Made by a program: the position numbers and the translations under genes
Assembly (NCBI RefSeq): GCF_013201645.1
Contig: NZ_CP053842.1
Coordinates: 682,001-746,000, forward strand
Reading direction: 5' to 3'
DNA length: 64,000 bases
DNA from: Campylobacter corcagiensis
GTDB taxonomy: Bacteria; Campylobacterota; Campylobacteria; Campylobacterales; Campylobacteraceae
The notes under the pieces: model-generated
Told to the model about the DNA's origin: nothing
What the model saw: the letters and a program-made list of their open reading frames with translations, nothing else
Databases searched by the model: none
In this document: piece after piece, positions 34,350 to 43,986 of the stretch
Numbering within the stretch: the stretch's first letter is position 1
Layout of the letters: the number at the start of each line of letters is the position of its first letter

Positions 34350-36911
34350 TTACTCAAATATCGATGCTGGAAGTTCAAGTATGTTTTTTATTAAGTTAAA
34401 AGGGCTCATAAGTATATCTTTTGCGACTTTATTTGAGTACACTGGGTTTTTTGTGGTGCCACGAATTTCAATTATAGTTGAAAGTGTTCTATCGCTACCA
34501 AGAAAAATTTGGTTAATTATAGGTAAGTTTTGTAGTAAACTACTAGCATCTTTTAGATACATAACTTCAAGATCAATATTTAAAGCACCTGTTTTTAGAT
34601 CGATATCACCAATTCCAGCGATATCTGCGCTAGTACCAAGAAAATTCATTCCTTGAATGTGGATATCATTACCTTTTCTTGAAAAGTAAATTTTACCATC
34701 TTTTACAGTAAAACCTTTTTCGTTGAAATCAGGAGTTTTAAACGAAGCAAGAGATGGAATGGTGTTTAAAAAAGTTAGCATTCTTTGGTATACGATAAAA
34801 TCCGTTAGATATGTATTTTGCATCAAAATCTCAGCATTAAAGTTATCAAGGTTTTCTCCAACTGCTTTGATGGTTAAATTTCCACCACTAAAGCTATTTC
34901 TTCCAAGAAAGTTATTAACGCTTTCTCCGATTAAATTTGTACCATTTAATACAACTATATTTTTATCTGTTTTAAAAAATAGATCGCCTTGTGGTATCAT
35001 TTTAGCACTAAAATCTATATCTTTTTTATACAAATTTCCACTATATGAGCTTAAATTTAGGCTTTTACCGATATCTTTAAATATAATATCTGAGTTTTTT
35101 CCTCTAAAATTTACCTTTGGAAATTCCGAAGTTTTGCTATTTTCTTTAAAACTTAAAACCAGATCAATTCCGTTTACATCAACATCTACAACTTCGTTTT
35201 TAACGACGAAATTTAGCTTCCCACTCAAGCTTTTGCCACTAACGACAGTTGGTGAGATATTTATAGTAAAGCTATCATTAGAGTATGGAGCTTCATTTAC
35301 TAAAAATGGCATATCAAAATTTACATTTTCTGTAGTGACTATAAAATTTTTAAAATCCTTAGTTGTAACTAAAACATTTCCACTTTTTATTCCTAAGTTG
35401 TTTAAAAGATTAGAGTAGGGTGCAATTTCGCTTATATTTGGCAGATTTATTGTGTTTTGGTTTTTGGCTAAATTTAGCTTTACTCCAAGTTCTTTTACAT
35501 CTATAATTGTATTTTTACCAGAAAAATCAAGAATTACTTTTGAGTTTAAATTTTTTCTATCATAGATATCTGATAGTTTTATCTGGCTAAAATTTGTAGT
35601 GAAATTTCCTTTATTTGTCTTTGTATCTATTATCCCATTTATGTTGTTTGCGTTAAAAATTTTATTAAAGTTTAAATTTGCATTATTTATAGTGATTTTT
35701 GAGTTATCTATCTTTATATCAGCACTTTTTGAGTAAAAGCTCACCCCAGATATCTCAATATTACTATCTTGCAGATTGAAATTTCCACTTATATCAGTGG
35801 TATCTTTTTTGATATCAAGCGTTATTAAAAGATTGCTATTAAGCTTGCCACTTTTTTGTAAAAGCGGTAGTTTGACACCAAAATTTTTTATGACATTTAA
35901 TATCTCATTATCAAGCAAACTATTCGTTTTTAAATCTATATAAACTTTTGTATGTTTGTCCATAAAGCCTTCTAGACTAACTTTGCTGCCATTTAAATCT
36001 TTGCTTTCAAAAACAGGATTTATTAGATCAAAATAGAGTTTTTTATCTTTAAATTTGATATCAACACTATCTGCGATGGCTGGTGGGCTATTTTTATGAA
36101 AATTAACCCAAACATAGTTTGCTTTTGCTACGCCTTTAAATTTATCTGGATGATAATTAAGAGTTTTTATATCAAATTCTCCCTTAAGGCTCTCTATTTC
36201 ATACTCCAAAGCAACAACATTGCCATATATCCACTTTGATACCTCTTCATCAAGCTGTCCTATTTGCATAAGCCAAAGAGTTAAATCCTCAAGACTTGTA
36301 GCAGCAGCGTTTGATACTTCATACTTAATAAGACTATCTTTTAGCGTAAAATCAAGCTTTCCAGCTATTCCATATCCTACAAAAAATCCATCAAATGAGT
36401 AACTATCGTCTATTAAATTTGCTTTGCCATTTCCAGCTAGAGTTATATTTGCATCTTTAAAAGATAGCTCATCTATGGCTATTAAAAATTCATTTCCTTT
36501 TTTATTTAGATTTGCATCTACCTTAAGAAAAGGTGTGTTTATAAAAAATATATCATCTTTATATTTTGCTGAAATTTCGTTTTTAGCTATTTTTACTGAT
36601 TTTAGATCGATCTCTTTAAAATACTCTCTTATATATTTAAAGTTATTTATTATCTTATCAAGTTCTACAGCAGAGTAGCCTTTTTTGTTATTTTTTGTAT
36701 CATTAGAGTCAAAAATTTCTATATTTTCAGCTTTTAATATTAACTTTTTATCTAATTTTATATATAATCCTTTAAAGCTAAACTTTTCGTGGCTAAACTC
36801 ATCAATGTTTATACCATGCTTTATAGCTATAAAACATACAGAAAGGGCAATGCCTAAAATGAGAACAATCTTAACAATAACATTTGCTATTTTCGATATC
36901 GCTTTTATCAT
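34350..36911 (-). CDS. AsmA-like/YhdP-type envelope protein
   Basis: This is a protein of about 853 residues with one N-terminal membrane helix (VIVKIVLILGIALSVCFIAI). A very long beta-rich periplasmic body of repeated short strands follows, and near the end comes an AsmA-like C-terminal region (KGFTVKDGKIYFSRKGNDIHIQGMNF; GDIDLKTGALNIDLEV). Such proteins form lipid-carrying bridges between the membranes. The start at 36911 lies inside the 5' end of divergent mltG, while an earlier ATG at 36962 would overlap even more. It ends 10 bp from the xerH start, so both may share a transcript. Confidence 0.7.
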   Translation of the reverse strand: MIKAISKIANVIVKIVLILGIALSVCFIAIKHGINIDEFSHEKFSFKGLYIKLDKKLILKAENIEIFDSNDTKNNKKGYSAVELDKIINNFKYIREYFKEIDLKSVKIAKNEISAKYKDDIFFINTPFLKVDANLNKKGNEFLIAIDELSFKDANITLAGNGKANLIDDSYSFDGFFVGYGIAGKLDFTLKDSLIKYEVSNAAATSLEDLTLWLMQIGQLDEEVSKWIYGNVVALEYEIESLKGEFDIKTLNYHPDKFKGVAKANYVWVNFHKNSPPAIADSVDIKFKDKKLYFDLINPVFESKDLNGSKVSLEGFMDKHTKVYIDLKTNSLLDNEILNVIKNFGVKLPLLQKSGKLNSNLLITLDIKKDTTDISGNFNLQDSNIEISGVSFYSKSADIKIDNSKITINNANLNFNKIFNANNINGIIDTKTNKGNFTTNFSQIKLSDIYDRKNLNSKVILDFSGKNTIIDVKELGVKLNLAKNQNTINLPNISEIAPYSNLLNNLGIKSGNVLVTTKDFKNFIVTTENVNFDMPFLVNEAPYSNDSFTINISPTVVSGKSLSGKLNFVVKNEVVDVDVNGIDLVLSFKENSKTSEFPKVNFRGKNSDIIFKDIGKSLNLSSYSGNLYKKDIDFSAKMIPQGDLFFKTDKNIVVLNGTNLIGESVNNFLGRNSFSGGNLTIKAVGENLDNFNAEILMQNTYLTDFIVYQRMLTFLNTIPSLASFKTPDFNEKGFTVKDGKIYFSRKGNDIHIQGMNFLGTSADIAGIGDIDLKTGALNIDLEVMYLKDASSLLQNLPIINQIFLGSDRTLSTIIEIRGTTKNPVYSNKVAKDILMSPFNLIKNILELPASIFE

Positions 36912-37809
36912 AATATTTACTTTTTTATCCAATCTTGTTGCACCTGTGCCTTTTAAGGGCATCGTTGAAGTTCCAAAAGGAAGTGCAACTAAGATTATAA
37001 CACATTTTTCTACTGCTTATACAAATTTCACCCCACTTGATCCACATATCTTAGATCGTCTTGGAAAAGTTCAAAGCGGATATTTAGATATCGGAAGTGA
37101 GGATTTAACTAAAATAGACTTTTTATATAAGCTTACTACAGCTAAACCTGCTATTATGGATATTACGCTAATTCCTGGCGAGACGACTATTGTTTTTCTA
37201 AAAGAGCTTGCAAAAAATAAAAATCTTGATTTTATAAAGTTAGAAAGTGAGTATAACGCTACAGCGCCTTTTTATGAAGGTTTTTTGATTCCTGAAACAT
37301 ATCATATGGCAAAGGGCTTAGATGAAAAAGGAATTATTAAAAATTTAGTAGAAAAATCAAACCAAATTCATAAAAGCTTATCAAAAAAACTAAGCGATGA
37401 TAATAAAACTAAGTGGCTTGAAATAATAACTAAAGCTAGCGTTATCCAAAAAGAAGCAGCAGATGCTGATGAGATGAGAGTTGTTAGTTCAGTTATTGAT
37501 AATCGTATAAAAAAAGGTATGAAACTTCAGATGGATGGAACGCTAAATTATGGTGAATTTTCACACCAAAAAGTAACGCCTGAACGCATTAGAAACGACA
37601 CAAGTGAATTTAACACTTATATCCATGATGGACTTCCAAAAAGCCCAGTTTGTACAGTTTCAGTTGATGCTATAAAAGCTGCTATAAATCCAGCTGATAC
37701 AGAGTATTTATACTTTATGAGAGATAAGAAAACAGGAAAACATGTGTTTACTAAAACCTTAAAAGAACACAATGAACAAGTAAGAATTCAAAGGAAATTA
37801 AGCAATTAA
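36859..37809 (+). CDS. mltG: Endolytic peptidoglycan transglycosylase MltG
   Basis: This is a protein of about 316 residues. An N-terminal membrane helix (ILTITFAIFDIAFIIIFTFL) precedes a YceG/MltG domain with ASVIQKEAADADEMRVVSSV (catalytic Glu region), KLQMDGTLNYG and YIHDGLPKSPVC. It cuts nascent glycan strands near the membrane. AGAAAGGG lies about 11 nt before ATG 36859 and only 2 nt before ATG 36850, so 36859 is preferred. The 5' end overlaps the divergent AsmA-like gene by about 53 bp. The long open frame upstream of 36850 is antisense to that gene. Confidence 0.85.
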   Translation: MRTILTITFAIFDIAFIIIFTFLSNLVAPVPFKGIVEVPKGSATKIITHFSTAYTNFTPLDPHILDRLGKVQSGYLDIGSEDLTKIDFLYKLTTAKPAIMDITLIPGETTIVFLKELAKNKNLDFIKLESEYNATAPFYEGFLIPETYHMAKGLDEKGIIKNLVEKSNQIHKSLSKKLSDDNKTKWLEIITKASVIQKEAADADEMRVVSSVIDNRIKKGMKLQMDGTLNYGEFSHQKVTPERIRNDTSEFNTYIHDGLPKSPVCTVSVDAIKAAINPADTEYLYFMRDKKTGKHVFTKTLKEHNEQVRIQRKLSN

Positions 37810-37817
37810 CAAAGCTA

Positions 37818-37826
37818 TGATAGAAT
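37818..37826 (+). promoter_or_regulatory. Extended -10 (TGATAGAAT) for icd
   Basis: TG-A-TAGAAT lies about 26 nt before the icd start, just after the mltG stop. An AAGGATAG ribosome binding site follows. Confidence 0.4.
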
Positions 37827-37851
37827 TCAAAAAACTTAAAAAGGATAGAAT

Positions 37852-40023
37852 ATGATTATTTACACTTACACTGACGAAGCACCGGCACTAGCGACTTACT
37901 CGCTTTATCCTATCATCAAGCACTTTTTAGAAAAAGCAAGTATTGATATCACAACAGCTGATATATCATTAGCAGGGAGAATTTTAGCAAATTTTCCTGA
38001 GTATTTAAATGAAGATCAAAAAGTTAAAGACTACCTTCAAATTTTAGGAGAATTAACTAAAAAAAGCGATGCAAATATCATCAAACTTCCTAATATCTCA
38101 GCTTCTTTACCACAGCTTTTAGATTGCATAAAAGAGCTTCAAGATAAGGGTTTTAAGGTTCCTAACTACCCAAATGAGCCAAAAGATGAAAAAGAGCGTT
38201 TAATAAAAGAGCGTTACGCTAAAATTCTAGGAAGTGCAGTAAATCCAGTCTTAAGAGAGGGAAATAGCATACGAAGAGCTGCTGGCGCTGTAAAAGAGTA
38301 CGCTAAAGCAAACCCGCATAGTAACGGCGTTTGGAATAAAAATACAAAGACAAAAGTTTGTTATATGGATGGCGGGGATTTTTACTCAAACGAAAAGTCT
38401 AAAATTTTTGAAAACAGTACAAATTTAGAAGTTGAATTTATTCCTAAAAATGGCGATAAAAAGCTACTAAAAGAGCTAAATATCCAAGCTGGTGAAGTTG
38501 TGGATGCTACATTTATGAGTGCAAAAAAGCTTGATGAGTTTATAGCTAAAAGCATAGACCTTGCTAAAGATGAGAGCCTTTTATACTCAGTTCACCTAAA
38601 AGCAACAATGATGAAAGTAAGCGATCCAGTTATATTTGGGCACTTTGTAAAGGGATTTTTTGATGAGGTTTTTACTGAATTTCAAGGTGAACTAAAGGCC
38701 TTAGGAGTTAATCCAAATAACGGCTTAGGCGATCTTTTTATAAAAATAGAAAATTCAAAACTAAAAGATAAAATCTTAGCTAAATTTGATGAAATTTACG
38801 CTTCAAGACCAAGTCTTAGCATGGTAAATAGTGATAAAGGCATAACAAATCTTCACGTTCCAAGTGATGTGATAATTGATGCTTCAATGCCTGCTATGCT
38901 AAGAAATAGTGGCAGACTTTGGGATAAAGATGCTAAAGAAGTAGAGGCTTTAGCTGTTATTCCAGATAAGAGTTATGCTGTAGTTTATGAGGCGATGATT
39001 AAGGATTTAAAAGAAAATGGCACTTTAGATCCAAGCCAAATAGGAAGTGTGACAAATATCGGTCTTATGGCTAAAAAAGCCGAGGAATATGGAAGCCATG
39101 ATAAGACTTTTATCATAGAAAGTGATGGACAAATCATAGTAAATGACTCAAATGGTGAAGAAATTTTCAGATTTGAAGTAGAAAAGGGCGATATTTTTAG
39201 AATGACTCAAACTAAAAGTGAGCCTATAAAAAACTGGGTAAAACTAGCCTTTGATAGAGCAAAGCTAACGGGCGAAAAAGCAATTTTTTGGCTAGATGAA
39301 AAAAGAGCTCATGATAGAAATTTAATAATGCTTGTAAAAGATGAGTTAAAAAAGTATGACTTAAAAGGCTTTGATTATGAAATTTTAGATCCATTTAGCG
39401 CAACGCTTAAAACAAATCAAACCATAAGAGAAGGTAAAAACATTATAAGCGTAACTGGCAATGTTTTAAGGGATTATTTAACTGATCTTTATCCGATTTT
39501 AGAGCTTGGAACTAGTGCTAAAATGCTCTCAATAGTTCCGCTTTTAAATGGTGGCGGTATGTTTGAAACTGGAGCTGGTGGGTCAGCACCAAAACATGTT
39601 GAACAACTAGTAAGTGAAAACCACCTAAGATGGGATAGTTTAGGCGAGTTTATGGCATTAATCGTTAGTCTTGAACATTTAGGCACACAAAATGCTAAAA
39701 TTTTAGCCAAAGCTTTAGATAAAGCTGTTTCAAGGTTTTTAAAAGAGGATAAAAGTCCTAAAAGAAGAGCAGGAGAACCAGATAATAGAAACTCACACTT
39801 TTATTTAGCTATGTATTTTGCTGATGAGTTAACTAAAACTGAGCTTGGAAATATCTACTCAGACTTAGCTTTAAACCTTAAAAACAACGAAGCAAAGATT
39901 AATGATGAGCTTTTAAGCGTTCAAGGAAAAAGTGTAGATCTTGGTGGGTATTATAAATTTGATGATGAAAAAGCATCTTTAGTTATGAGACCTAGCAAAA
40001 CCTTAAACGATATCATAAACTAA
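37852..40023 (+). CDS. icd: Monomeric NADP-dependent isocitrate dehydrogenase
   Basis: This is a 723-residue type II (monomeric) isocitrate dehydrogenase, unrelated in sequence to the dimeric enzyme. Characteristic segments are YTDEAPALATYSLYPI, LREGNSIRRAAGAVKEYA, DGGDFYSNEKS, the substrate region with HLKATMMKVSDP, and LGTSAKMLSIVPLLNGGG with TGAGGSAPKHVEQL. It makes 2-oxoglutarate for the oor complex encoded just downstream. Length is full. The mdh gene follows after 11 bp. Confidence 0.96.
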   Translation: MIIYTYTDEAPALATYSLYPIIKHFLEKASIDITTADISLAGRILANFPEYLNEDQKVKDYLQILGELTKKSDANIIKLPNISASLPQLLDCIKELQDKGFKVPNYPNEPKDEKERLIKERYAKILGSAVNPVLREGNSIRRAAGAVKEYAKANPHSNGVWNKNTKTKVCYMDGGDFYSNEKSKIFENSTNLEVEFIPKNGDKKLLKELNIQAGEVVDATFMSAKKLDEFIAKSIDLAKDESLLYSVHLKATMMKVSDPVIFGHFVKGFFDEVFTEFQGELKALGVNPNNGLGDLFIKIENSKLKDKILAKFDEIYASRPSLSMVNSDKGITNLHVPSDVIIDASMPAMLRNSGRLWDKDAKEVEALAVIPDKSYAVVYEAMIKDLKENGTLDPSQIGSVTNIGLMAKKAEEYGSHDKTFIIESDGQIIVNDSNGEEIFRFEVEKGDIFRMTQTKSEPIKNWVKLAFDRAKLTGEKAIFWLDEKRAHDRNLIMLVKDELKKYDLKGFDYEILDPFSATLKTNQTIREGKNIISVTGNVLRDYLTDLYPILELGTSAKMLSIVPLLNGGGMFETGAGGSAPKHVEQLVSENHLRWDSLGEFMALIVSLEHLGTQNAKILAKALDKAVSRFLKEDKSPKRRAGEPDNRNSHFYLAMYFADELTKTELGNIYSDLALNLKNNEAKINDELLSVQGKSVDLGGYYKFDDEKASLVMRPSKTLNDIIN

Positions 40024-40034
40024 AAGGAAAATTC

Positions 40035-40850
40035 GTGAAAGTAGGAATCATAGGAGCTGGAAATATCGGCTCAGCTCTTGCTAGTTTGCTTATGCTAAGT
40101 GATTTTGTATCTGAAATTTCACTTATTGATATTAGGGATGATTTTGTAAAAGGTAGAGCTTTAGATCTAGAAACTATGAGTGTTATTTTAAAAAAAGATA
40201 TCAAAATCAATCACTCTAAAAGCTATGAAATTATTAGAAATTTTGACATCTTAGTTATCACAGCTGGAGTTGCTAGAAAGCTAGATCAAACTAGAGATGA
40301 TCTTCTTAAAATAAACGCTAGTATAATAGGCGAAATTTCACAAAATATAGCCAAATTTGCACCAAATTCTACTATGATAATGGTTACAAATCCTCTTGAT
40401 GTTCTTACTTACTACGCTTATAAAAAAAGTGGCTTTAAGCCTAGTAAGGTTATAGGTATGGCAGGAGAGTTAGACTCAGCAAGAGCAAATTTAAATTTAG
40501 CTAAAAAAGAGCAAATTTCACCCCTTAAAGATAGTGCTTATGTATTAGGTACGCATGATGATGAGATGATTGTAGAGCCAAATTTTATATCTGATGAGAC
40601 TAAAAAAGCTGGTCAAGTTATTACTAAGCTAACTGGTAGTTCAGCATATTTTGCTCCAGCAGCTGCTGTTTATAAGATGATAAAGGCTTTGAAATTTGGT
40701 GGAGTTGTGATATGTTCGGTTATTGATGAAAACAGGGGCGTATCGTATGGACAAAAGGTTTTGCTAAAAGATATGGAGGTTAGTGAAATTTTAAAATCTC
40801 CAAAGATTGATGTTACAAATTTAAAAGACAAAATATCTCTTTTGGAGTGA
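40035..40850 (+). CDS. mdh: Malate dehydrogenase
   Basis: This is a 271-residue member of the lactate/malate dehydrogenase family. It has the NAD loop GIIGAGNIGSALA, Asp in LIDIRDD, substrate loop ARKLDQTRDDLL with both malate-type arginines, VTNPLDV and MAGELDSARAN. The catalytic His is in GTHDDEM, where the usual motif is GxHGDxM. It is about 30 residues shorter than typical homologues. It starts with GTG after AAAGGAAA and is co-transcribed with icd. sucCD does not follow, unlike the C. jejuni order. Confidence 0.88.
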   Translation: MKVGIIGAGNIGSALASLLMLSDFVSEISLIDIRDDFVKGRALDLETMSVILKKDIKINHSKSYEIIRNFDILVITAGVARKLDQTRDDLLKINASIIGEISQNIAKFAPNSTMIMVTNPLDVLTYYAYKKSGFKPSKVIGMAGELDSARANLNLAKKEQISPLKDSAYVLGTHDDEMIVEPNFISDETKKAGQVITKLTGSSAYFAPAAAVYKMIKALKFGGVVICSVIDENRGVSYGQKVLLKDMEVSEILKSPKIDVTNLKDKISLLE

Positions 40851-40876
40851 TAATTAAATAATATTTAAAAAACAGT

Positions 40877-40884
40877 TATAAAAT
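40877..40884 (+). promoter_or_regulatory. Candidate -10 (TATAAAAT) for oorDABC
   Basis: TATAAAAT lies 32 nt before oorD in the 65-bp gap after mdh. A CTAAGGA ribosome binding site is at 40901-40907. Confidence 0.45.
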
Positions 40885-40915
40885 TTAGCATTTTAGAAAG
40901 CTAAGGAAAAAATTT

Positions 40916-41230
40916 ATGGAAAAAGAAGTTGCGGTTTGGACTGATGAGAGTCGTTGTAAGGGATGCAATATCTGTGTAAGCTACTGTCCTAGTGGGACTT
41001 TAGCTATGAGATATGAACCAAGTGCCATTCAAGGCATTATGATAGAAGTAATTGACGCTAGTACCTGTATCGGGTGTAGGGATTGTGAGACGCATTGTCC
41101 TGATTTTGCTATATTTGTAGCTGATAAAGGCTTTAAATTTGCAAAACTAACTCAAGAGTCAAAAGCTAGAAGTGAAGCGATAAAATCAAATAATTACATG
41201 CTTCCAGAGGATTTTGGAGGTGATAAATGA
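40916..41230 (+). CDS. oorD: 2-oxoglutarate:acceptor oxidoreductase, delta subunit (ferredoxin-like)
   Basis: This is a 104-residue protein with two 4Fe-4S motifs, CKGCNICVSYCP and CIGCRDCETHCP. It passes electrons within the OorDABC complex, which converts 2-oxoglutarate to succinyl-CoA in microaerophilic Campylobacterota in place of the usual dehydrogenase. First gene of the oor operon; 4-bp overlap with oorA. Confidence 0.93.
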   Translation: MEKEVAVWTDESRCKGCNICVSYCPSGTLAMRYEPSAIQGIMIEVIDASTCIGCRDCETHCPDFAIFVADKGFKFAKLTQESKARSEAIKSNNYMLPEDFGGDK

Positions 41231-42363
41231 GAGAGCTTATAGCAGTTGGAAATTCTCTTGTGGCAAAGGCTGCAGTTGAGTGCGGATGTAGGTTTTTTGG
41301 TGGATATCCTATAACTCCATCTAGTGAGATAGCTCACGAAATGAGCTCACTCTTACCAAAAAATGGTGGAACTTTTATCCAGATGGAAGATGAAATTTCA
41401 GGCATTTCGGTTGCTATTGGTGCTTCTATGAGCGGAGTTAAGGCGATGACAGCTAGTAGTGGACCTGGAATTTCACTTAAAGCTGAGCAAATCGGACTAG
41501 CTTTTATAGCTGAAATTCCACTTGTTATTATAAATGTTATGCGTGGTGGTCCTTCAACTGGACTTCCAACTCGCGTCGCTCAAGGTGATATTTTACAGGC
41601 TAAAAACCCAACTCACGGGGATTTTCAAAGCATAACTTTAGCACCTGGAAATTTAGAAGAGTGCTACACTATGACAATAAAGGCATTTAACTTAGCTGAG
41701 AGATTTATGACTCCTGTATTTTTGCTTTTAGATGAGACTGTGGGGCATATGCAAGCAAAGGTGAGCATTCCTGAAATTTCAGACCTTGAAGTTATAAATA
41801 GAGCTGTATTTAAAGAAGATCCAAGCGAGTACTTGCCATATAAAGCAGGAAAAGACGAACCAGCCATACTAAATCCTTTTTTTACAGGTTATAACTACCA
41901 CATAACCGGACTTCATCACGGAAATAGCGGTTTTCCAACTGAAGATGGCACTATAGTTGACTATAATATAAAAAGGCTTTTTAATAAAATTTTAAACCAT
42001 AAAGATGAAATTTTAGAATTTGAAGAGTATTTTTTAGAAGATGCTGAAATTTGTATTATAGCGTATGGAAGCCTAAATTTAAGTGTAAAAGTAGCGATAG
42101 ATCGCCTAAGAAGAGATGAGGGTATAAAAGTAGGGCTTTTTAGACCCATAACTCTATGGCCAAGTCCTGCTGAAAAGCTAAGAGAGGTTGGTTCTAAATT
42201 TAAAAAGCTCTTAGTTATAGAACTAAATTTGGGTCAGTATTTAGGCGAGATAGAACGAACCACAAAAAGAGATGATATCTATACTTTACTTAAGGCAAAT
42301 GGTCGCCCAATAAGTCCTGATGAGATAATAGCTAAGGTTAAGGAGATGGAAAATGGCATTTAA
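41227..42363 (+). CDS. oorA: 2-oxoglutarate:acceptor oxidoreductase, alpha subunit
   Basis: This 378-residue subunit has the PYR-type pyrimidine-binding domain of the TPP enzyme. Key segments are GGYPITPSSEIAHEMS, QMEDEISGISVAIGASMSG, TASSGPGISLKAEQIG and RGGPSTGLPTRVAQGD. Domain II (LEDAEICIIAYGS onward) closes the subunit. It overlaps oorB by 11 bp. Confidence 0.95.
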   Translation: MRELIAVGNSLVAKAAVECGCRFFGGYPITPSSEIAHEMSSLLPKNGGTFIQMEDEISGISVAIGASMSGVKAMTASSGPGISLKAEQIGLAFIAEIPLVIINVMRGGPSTGLPTRVAQGDILQAKNPTHGDFQSITLAPGNLEECYTMTIKAFNLAERFMTPVFLLLDETVGHMQAKVSIPEISDLEVINRAVFKEDPSEYLPYKAGKDEPAILNPFFTGYNYHITGLHHGNSGFPTEDGTIVDYNIKRLFNKILNHKDEILEFEEYFLEDAEICIIAYGSLNLSVKVAIDRLRRDEGIKVGLFRPITLWPSPAEKLREVGSKFKKLLVIELNLGQYLGEIERTTKRDDIYTLLKANGRPISPDEIIAKVKEMENGI

Positions 42364-43198
42364 TTATGATAAATATTTAAGGACAGATAAGCTTCCAACT
42401 CTATGGTGCTGGGGCTGTGGGGATGGTGTGATACTAAAAGCAGTTATTAGAGCTATGGATACACTAGGCTGGGATAGTAAGGATGTTTGTATCGTTAGTG
42501 GAATAGGGTGTTCTGGAAGATTTTCAAGCTATATAAACTGTAACACTGTCCATACAACTCACGGCAGGGCCATAGCGTACGCAACCGGCATAAAACTAGC
42601 AAATCCAACTAAAAATGTTATCGTTATAACTGGAGATGGCGATGGTTTGGCAATCGGCGGAAATCACACAATTCATGGCTGTAGACGAAATATCGGACTA
42701 AATCACATCTTAATAAATAACTTCATATACGGACTTACCAACTCTCAAACTAGCCCAACAACACCAAAGGGCTTTTGGACTGCTACGGCAAATAAAGGTA
42801 ACATTGATCCAAATTTTGATGCTTGTAAACTTGCAATCGCAGCAGGAGCGACTTTTGTAGGTAGAGAAAATGTCATAAACTCAGACCGCCTTGTTAAGCT
42901 TTTTGTTAAAGGTTTTGAGCATGATGGGTATAGCTTTTTTGATATATTTTCAAATTGTCATGTAAATTTAGGAAGAAAAAACAAAATGGCACAAGCTACT
43001 GATATGCTCAAATGGATAGATGGTATGTGCGTAAATAAAATCAAATTTGATAAACTGACTAAAGAAGAGCAAGTTGGGAAATTTCCAGTAGGTGTACTTC
43101 ACGAAGACAGTAGCCATATAGAGTACACTAAAGCTTATGCTAAAGTTATAGATGCATATCAAGAAAACACAGCGATAAATTTCAAGGATATAGTATGA
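42353..43198 (+). CDS. oorB: 2-oxoglutarate:acceptor oxidoreductase, beta subunit
   Basis: This 281-residue TPP-binding subunit has a Cys pair in LWCWGCGDG and the CSGRFSSYINCNTVHTTHGR region. The TPP/Mg motif is GDGDGLAIGGNH, followed by INNFIYGLTNSQTSPTTP. It works with oorA to decarboxylate 2-oxoglutarate. 4-bp overlap with oorC. Confidence 0.95.
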   Translation: MAFNYDKYLRTDKLPTLWCWGCGDGVILKAVIRAMDTLGWDSKDVCIVSGIGCSGRFSSYINCNTVHTTHGRAIAYATGIKLANPTKNVIVITGDGDGLAIGGNHTIHGCRRNIGLNHILINNFIYGLTNSQTSPTTPKGFWTATANKGNIDPNFDACKLAIAAGATFVGRENVINSDRLVKLFVKGFEHDGYSFFDIFSNCHVNLGRKNKMAQATDMLKWIDGMCVNKIKFDKLTKEEQVGKFPVGVLHEDSSHIEYTKAYAKVIDAYQENTAINFKDIV

Positions 43199-43740
43199 AA
43201 CAGCTGAGATTTGTAGGAGTTGGGGGGCAAGGCGTTATTTTAGCAGGGGAAATTTTAGCTGCTGCAAAGATAAAAGATGGTGGATACGGCGTAAAAGCAT
43301 CAACTTATACTTCGCAAGTTAGAGGCGGTCCAACAAAGGTTGATATTTTACTTGATGATGAAGAGATAAGATATCCATATGCTGATGAAGGAAATATTGA
43401 TTTTATGTTAGCAACTGCTAATAAAAGCTATCAAATTTACAAAGATGGCTTAAGAAATGGCGGTATAATGGTCATAGAACCCAATTTGGTAACTCCAAGC
43501 GATGAAGATAGAAAAAGGTGGCAAATTTATGAAATTCCTATCATATCTATCGCAAAAGATGAAGTTGGAAATGTCATAACCCAAAGTGTTGTTGCTTTGG
43601 GTGTGGCTGTAGCTTTAACTGGTGTAATGGATTTAGAGTTAGTAAAAACTAAAATGCTCTCATCTGTTCCAGAAAAAACAAAAGAAATTAATGCCAAAGC
43701 TTATGATTTTGGAGTAAAAGCAGCACTGGCTGCAAAATAA
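43195..43740 (+). CDS. oorC: 2-oxoglutarate:acceptor oxidoreductase, gamma subunit
   Basis: This 181-residue subunit carries the oxidoreductase gamma domain that binds CoA, with GVGGQGVILAGEILA at the N-terminus and YTSQVRGGPTKVDILL. It is the last gene of oorDABC. The 246 bp after it are AT-rich and lack a strong terminator hairpin. Confidence 0.94.
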   Translation: MKQLRFVGVGGQGVILAGEILAAAKIKDGGYGVKASTYTSQVRGGPTKVDILLDDEEIRYPYADEGNIDFMLATANKSYQIYKDGLRNGGIMVIEPNLVTPSDEDRKRWQIYEIPIISIAKDEVGNVITQSVVALGVAVALTGVMDLELVKTKMLSSVPEKTKEINAKAYDFGVKAALAAK

Positions 43741-43931
43741 ATTTAAAAGATAAAGCCATTGTTTTGTATAGATAATAGAAATTTTATAAAATTTAAAATA
43801 ATCTATTTTGGTGTGTAAAATTTCTATTATTAAATTTAAATTTTATTATATATTTTCATTTAAAAATTGTAAAATTTAGCACTAATTTGAAAAAAATAAA
43901 ATTTTTTATTCTATTTTTCATAACTTTATAG

Positions 43932-43937
43932 TACAAT
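43932..43937 (+). promoter_or_regulatory. Candidate -10 (TACAAT) for the prepilin operon
   Basis: TATAGTACAATATAG lies about 50 nt before the first prepilin gene, after a long T-rich run. I see no sigma-54 or sigma-28 box. Confidence 0.4.
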
Positions 43938-43986
43938 ATAGACATTTATACTTAAAGTGTTAAGTAAATAAATTAAAAGGACATGT

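Noticed and set aside
33200-34400. A difH site beside xerH
   Set aside because: I looked for a paired inverted repeat of Xer type in the flanks and saw none; spacers are only about 10 bp.
34723-35418. 231-codon plus-strand open frame
   Set aside because: It is antisense to the AsmA-like gene, has no ribosome binding site and its translation is a Phe/Leu/Ser/Lys-rich mirror of the real protein.
36685-36858. Long upstream extension of mltG
   Set aside because: It would encode antisense of the AsmA-like gene; the ribosome binding site and membrane helix fit a start at 36859.
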